Shown: positions 61,849 to 64,000 of the stretch, in pieces
How the letters are laid out: every line of letters begins with the position of its first letter
Numbering within the stretch: the first letter of the stretch is position 1
Made by a program: the position numbers and the translations under genes
NCBI RefSeq assembly: GCF_001507335.1
Contig: NZ_LMAH01000009.1
Location: forward strand, 62,001 to 126,000
Direction of reading: 5' to 3'
DNA length: 64,000 nt
From: Chryseobacterium sp. JAH
Lineage (GTDB): Bacteria; Bacteroidota; Bacteroidia; Flavobacteriales; Weeksellaceae
The notes under the pieces: generated by a model
What the model was told of the DNA's origin: nothing
Database searches by the model: none
What the model saw: the letters and a program-made list of their open reading frames with translations, nothing else

Positions 61849-62658
61849 TTATTGAATTGAAACACTTCCGCCGCTGCTTTCTTCTTTTTTCACGGTCGTT
61901 ACATTTCCTTTTTTATACACATTAATACTTCCTCCAGAAGAAGCTTCCGTATCTACCGTAGAACTTACGCTCACTTCTAAGCTTGCACCACTTGAAGCAC
62001 TCGCTTTCAGATTTTCTACAATCACATCTTTTCCGTTGATACTGCTTCCCGATGAAGAACTCATCTCTGCATTTTTAGATTTTCCCGAAATAGAAATACT
62101 TGCTGCAGAAGATGCATCAACATCCAAATCTACAGCCCAAATCTTCCCATCAAAACTACTGCTGCTGTCAACAGAGATTTCAAGATCATTGGCTTCCAGA
62201 TGACCTGTGATACTTGCAGCGCTAGAAGCTTCAACATCGGTTTTTTCTTGTGTAAATTTATCTTTCACTCTAATGCTCGCAGCAGAATTAGCTATCAGCT
62301 TCACAAAATCTTTAGCATAAATTTTTGCAGTTACGTTATTCGTATTCATCACACGGAAACCTGTGTTGTAATGAATGTGAACTTTTCCGCCTCTTCTTTC
62401 TACTAAAACTTCATCGATGATATTCGCCGGTGCAGAGATCACTATTTTTTCCACATCAGATTTAATAATTTCAGCTTCAATGGCCTGAGAAACTTCAATT
62501 TCGTCAAAATCTCCGCTGAATTCTTTTTGTTTTAACGGTCCGTGGTCTTTATTGGTGACATCGGGAAGCCACGTTGATTTTCCGTTCTTATTCTCGTTTT
62601 CTTTGCACGATGACAAAGTGATAATTCCTGATAAAAGTAAAATTGATGTGTATTTCAT
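61849..62658 (-). CDS. GIN-domain lipoprotein
   Basis: A 269-residue protein with a lipoprotein signal (SGIITLSSC). The mature part is a repetitive beta-helix-like head-GIN domain (DUF2807) rich in Ser/Ala/Gly repeats (ASSAASITGH, VDASSAASISISG, EASSGGSINVYKKG). It is likely surface-exposed or outer-membrane-associated, with unknown function. It converges with the kefC-like gene. Confidence 0.85.
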   Translation of the reverse strand: MKYTSILLLSGIITLSSCKENENKNGKSTWLPDVTNKDHGPLKQKEFSGDFDEIEVSQAIEAEIIKSDVEKIVISAPANIIDEVLVERRGGKVHIHYNTGFRVMNTNNVTAKIYAKDFVKLIANSAASIRVKDKFTQEKTDVEASSAASITGHLEANDLEISVDSSSSFDGKIWAVDLDVDASSAASISISGKSKNAEMSSSSGSSINGKDVIVENLKASASSGASLEVSVSSTVDTEASSGGSINVYKKGNVTTVKKEESSGGSVSIQ

Positions 62659-62826
62659 GGTAAGGTTTTAAAAATTTGTTTGTTCTATTAATAACAACTA
62701 AAATATAAAAAATATTACATCATTTAAAACATTTATGAATTAGTGTCTGTTCTGATGCGTAAAAAGTAGTTGCACATCATTTATCAATTACTTTTAATAC
62801 CTTTAGACTTTAATAATAATTCATTT

Positions 62827-64000
62827 ATGAAAAACATTTCATCAGCATTATTAATTTCTGCTTTGGCATTCAATTACTCATGTATTACAATGAAAACAAA
62901 CGACGTAAAACAGGAAATTCCAGTTCCTGATGCTTCGCTTTCTTCAAATCCTTTTATGAAGAAAAGCAAACTTCAATATGAAGCTCCTGAATTTGATAAA
63001 ATTAAAAACGAGCATTTCAAACCTGCATTTGAATTTGGTTTAAAACAGCACGATGCTGAAATCCTTAAAATTGCGAACAATTCTGAAACAGCAACTTTTG
63101 AAAATACCATTGTCGCATTAGAAAAGAGTGGAGAAGTTTTAAAAAGAGCCGTAACCATCTTTTCAAATTTGACGAGCGCAAATACAAACCCTACTCTACA
63201 GGCTTTAGACGAAGAGTATGCTCCGATTTTCGCAGCACATTCTGATAAAATGTATCTGAATGAAAATTTATATAACAGAATTAAATCAATTACAGATAGC
63301 GGTTTAGATTCTGAAAGCAAAAGATTGTTACAGTTTTACAAGCAAAACTTCGAAATCGCTGGAGCTAATCTTTCTGCGGCTGATAAAGAAAAATTAAAGC
63401 AAGTCAATCAGGAAATGGCTTCACTTTCCACTCAGTATTCAAATAAATTATTGGAGGCGAGAAAAGAAGGTGGATTTATTATCGATAATGTTAAAGAATT
63501 AGACGGGCTTTCCGCTGACGAAATTGCTGCAGCCGCATCAGATGCAAAAACTGCAGGAAAAGAAGGAAAATATCTTTTAGCTCTTCAAAACACAACACAA
63601 CAGCCCGTTCTTCAAAACCTGACCAACCGAGCAACTCGTGAAAAAGTTTTCAAAGCTTCATGGATGAGAGCGGAAAAAGGTGGGAACAGCGACACGAGAG
63701 AAACCATCGAAAAGCTGGCAAAATTAAGACTGAAAAAAGCACAGATCTTAGGCAAAAAAAGTTTCGCAGAATGGAAACTGCAGGATCAGATGGCGAAAAA
63801 TCCAGACGCGGCAGTTAAATTAATGAACCAATTGGCAACTCCAGCTGTAGAAACTGCGAGACGTGAAGCAAAAGATATTCAAGATTTGATCGACCAGCAA
63901 AAAGGTGGTTTCAAACTGGAACCTTGGGACTGGAATTTCTATGCTGAACAAGTGAGAAAAGCAAAATTTGATTTAGATGAAAACCAAATCAAACCATACT
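62827..64000 (+). CDS. M3-family metallopeptidase (Dcp-like), 5' part
   Basis: The open frame runs from ATG 62827 to the window edge (391 codons plus one base). A probable lipoprotein signal (ALLISALAFNYSC) is followed by helical M3-type features: NPFMKKSKLQYEAPEFDKIK, TFENTIVALEKSGEVLKRAV, LAADKEKLKQ-like and FKASWMRAEKGGNSDTRETI. Dcp enzymes release dipeptides from peptides. The zinc motif HExxH lies beyond the window, so catalytic competence cannot be judged. Confidence 0.85.
   Translation, partial: MKNISSALLISALAFNYSCITMKTNDVKQEIPVPDASLSSNPFMKKSKLQYEAPEFDKIKNEHFKPAFEFGLKQHDAEILKIANNSETATFENTIVALEKSGEVLKRAVTIFSNLTSANTNPTLQALDEEYAPIFAAHSDKMYLNENLYNRIKSITDSGLDSESKRLLQFYKQNFEIAGANLSAADKEKLKQVNQEMASLSTQYSNKLLEARKEGGFIIDNVKELDGLSADEIAAAASDAKTAGKEGKYLLALQNTTQQPVLQNLTNRATREKVFKASWMRAEKGGNSDTRETIEKLAKLRLKKAQILGKKSFAEWKLQDQMAKNPDAAVKLMNQLATPAVETARREAKDIQDLIDQQKGGFKLEPWDWNFYAEQVRKAKFDLDENQIKPY

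Noticed and set aside
62973..63320. A 115-codon minus-strand ORF near the right end
   Set aside because: It is antisense to the M3 peptidase, whose plus-strand frame is open over its whole length with family motifs.

Overview
The window comes from an AT-rich member of the Bacteroidota, most like a Chryseobacterium-type flavobacterium (Weeksellaceae). The evidence is a PorP/SprF-type type IX secretion membrane protein, Bacteroidota -7 promoter boxes (TAnnTTTG) close to many start codons, a short NuoG, a five-helix-type SdhC, and lineage families such as DUF5606, DUF3822, GIN-domain and PycTM-type proteins. The assignment is inferred from gene content and sequence style; no database search was run. 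No tRNA, rRNA or CRISPR array was seen.

Layout. 1-7.8 kb: aroE, a DUF349-repeat protein, ribD, a YigZ-family protein, an HTTM-like membrane protein, a YugP-type zinc protease, a GNAT-like protein and a 58-codon membrane protein. 7.9-22.3 kb: a complete 14-gene complex I operon (nuoA-N), with an unrelated predicted outer-membrane protein gene between nuoF and nuoG. The first half of this operon has unusual low-complexity spacers and the second half (nuoI to nuoM) has none. 22.4-25.7 kb: a decaying effector or polymorphic-toxin island with LysM proteins, a frameshifted LysM-DUF4280 (PAAR-like) gene, an effector-like gene broken by an in-frame stop and a frameshift, and a roughly 100-bp Rhs-core relic. 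25.7-27.8 kb (minus strand): Crp-like regulator, NmrA-like oxidoreductase and an SdhC without SdhA or SdhB nearby.

27.9-37.4 kb: a secreted protein, a large GAF protein, an HD-PycTM (Pycsar-effector-like) protein, a 1237-residue metallophosphoesterase/outer-membrane-barrel fusion with a kinase-like middle motif, and two exported proteins. 37.4-41.2 kb (minus strand): FUSC transporter, mazG, DUF5606, def and ruvX. 41.3-49.3 kb: SixA-like phosphatase, serine hydrolase, YfcE-like phosphodiesterase, Smr protein, DUF3822, rsmD, nitroreductase, murI and hemW. 49.3-56.2 kb: PorP/SprF, RluD-type synthase, PASTA protein, ddl, coaD, TRIC-like channel, TPR protein and folA.

56.3-64 kb: a lemA-TPM-TPM operon, a small membrane protein, an NTF2-fold-immunity-like lipoprotein, a frameshifted TlpA-like thioredoxin, a kefF-kefC-like pair, a GIN-domain lipoprotein, and the first 391 codons of an M3-family peptidase that runs off the window.

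The most noteworthy signals are the decaying Rhs/DUF4280 effector island, the HD-PycTM protein, the phosphoesterase-kinase-like-barrel fusion, the bimodal architecture of the nuo operon, and a nested composite of dispersed repeats before the Smr gene. All three frameshifts that can be localised to a single site look like loss of one A from a short A run.
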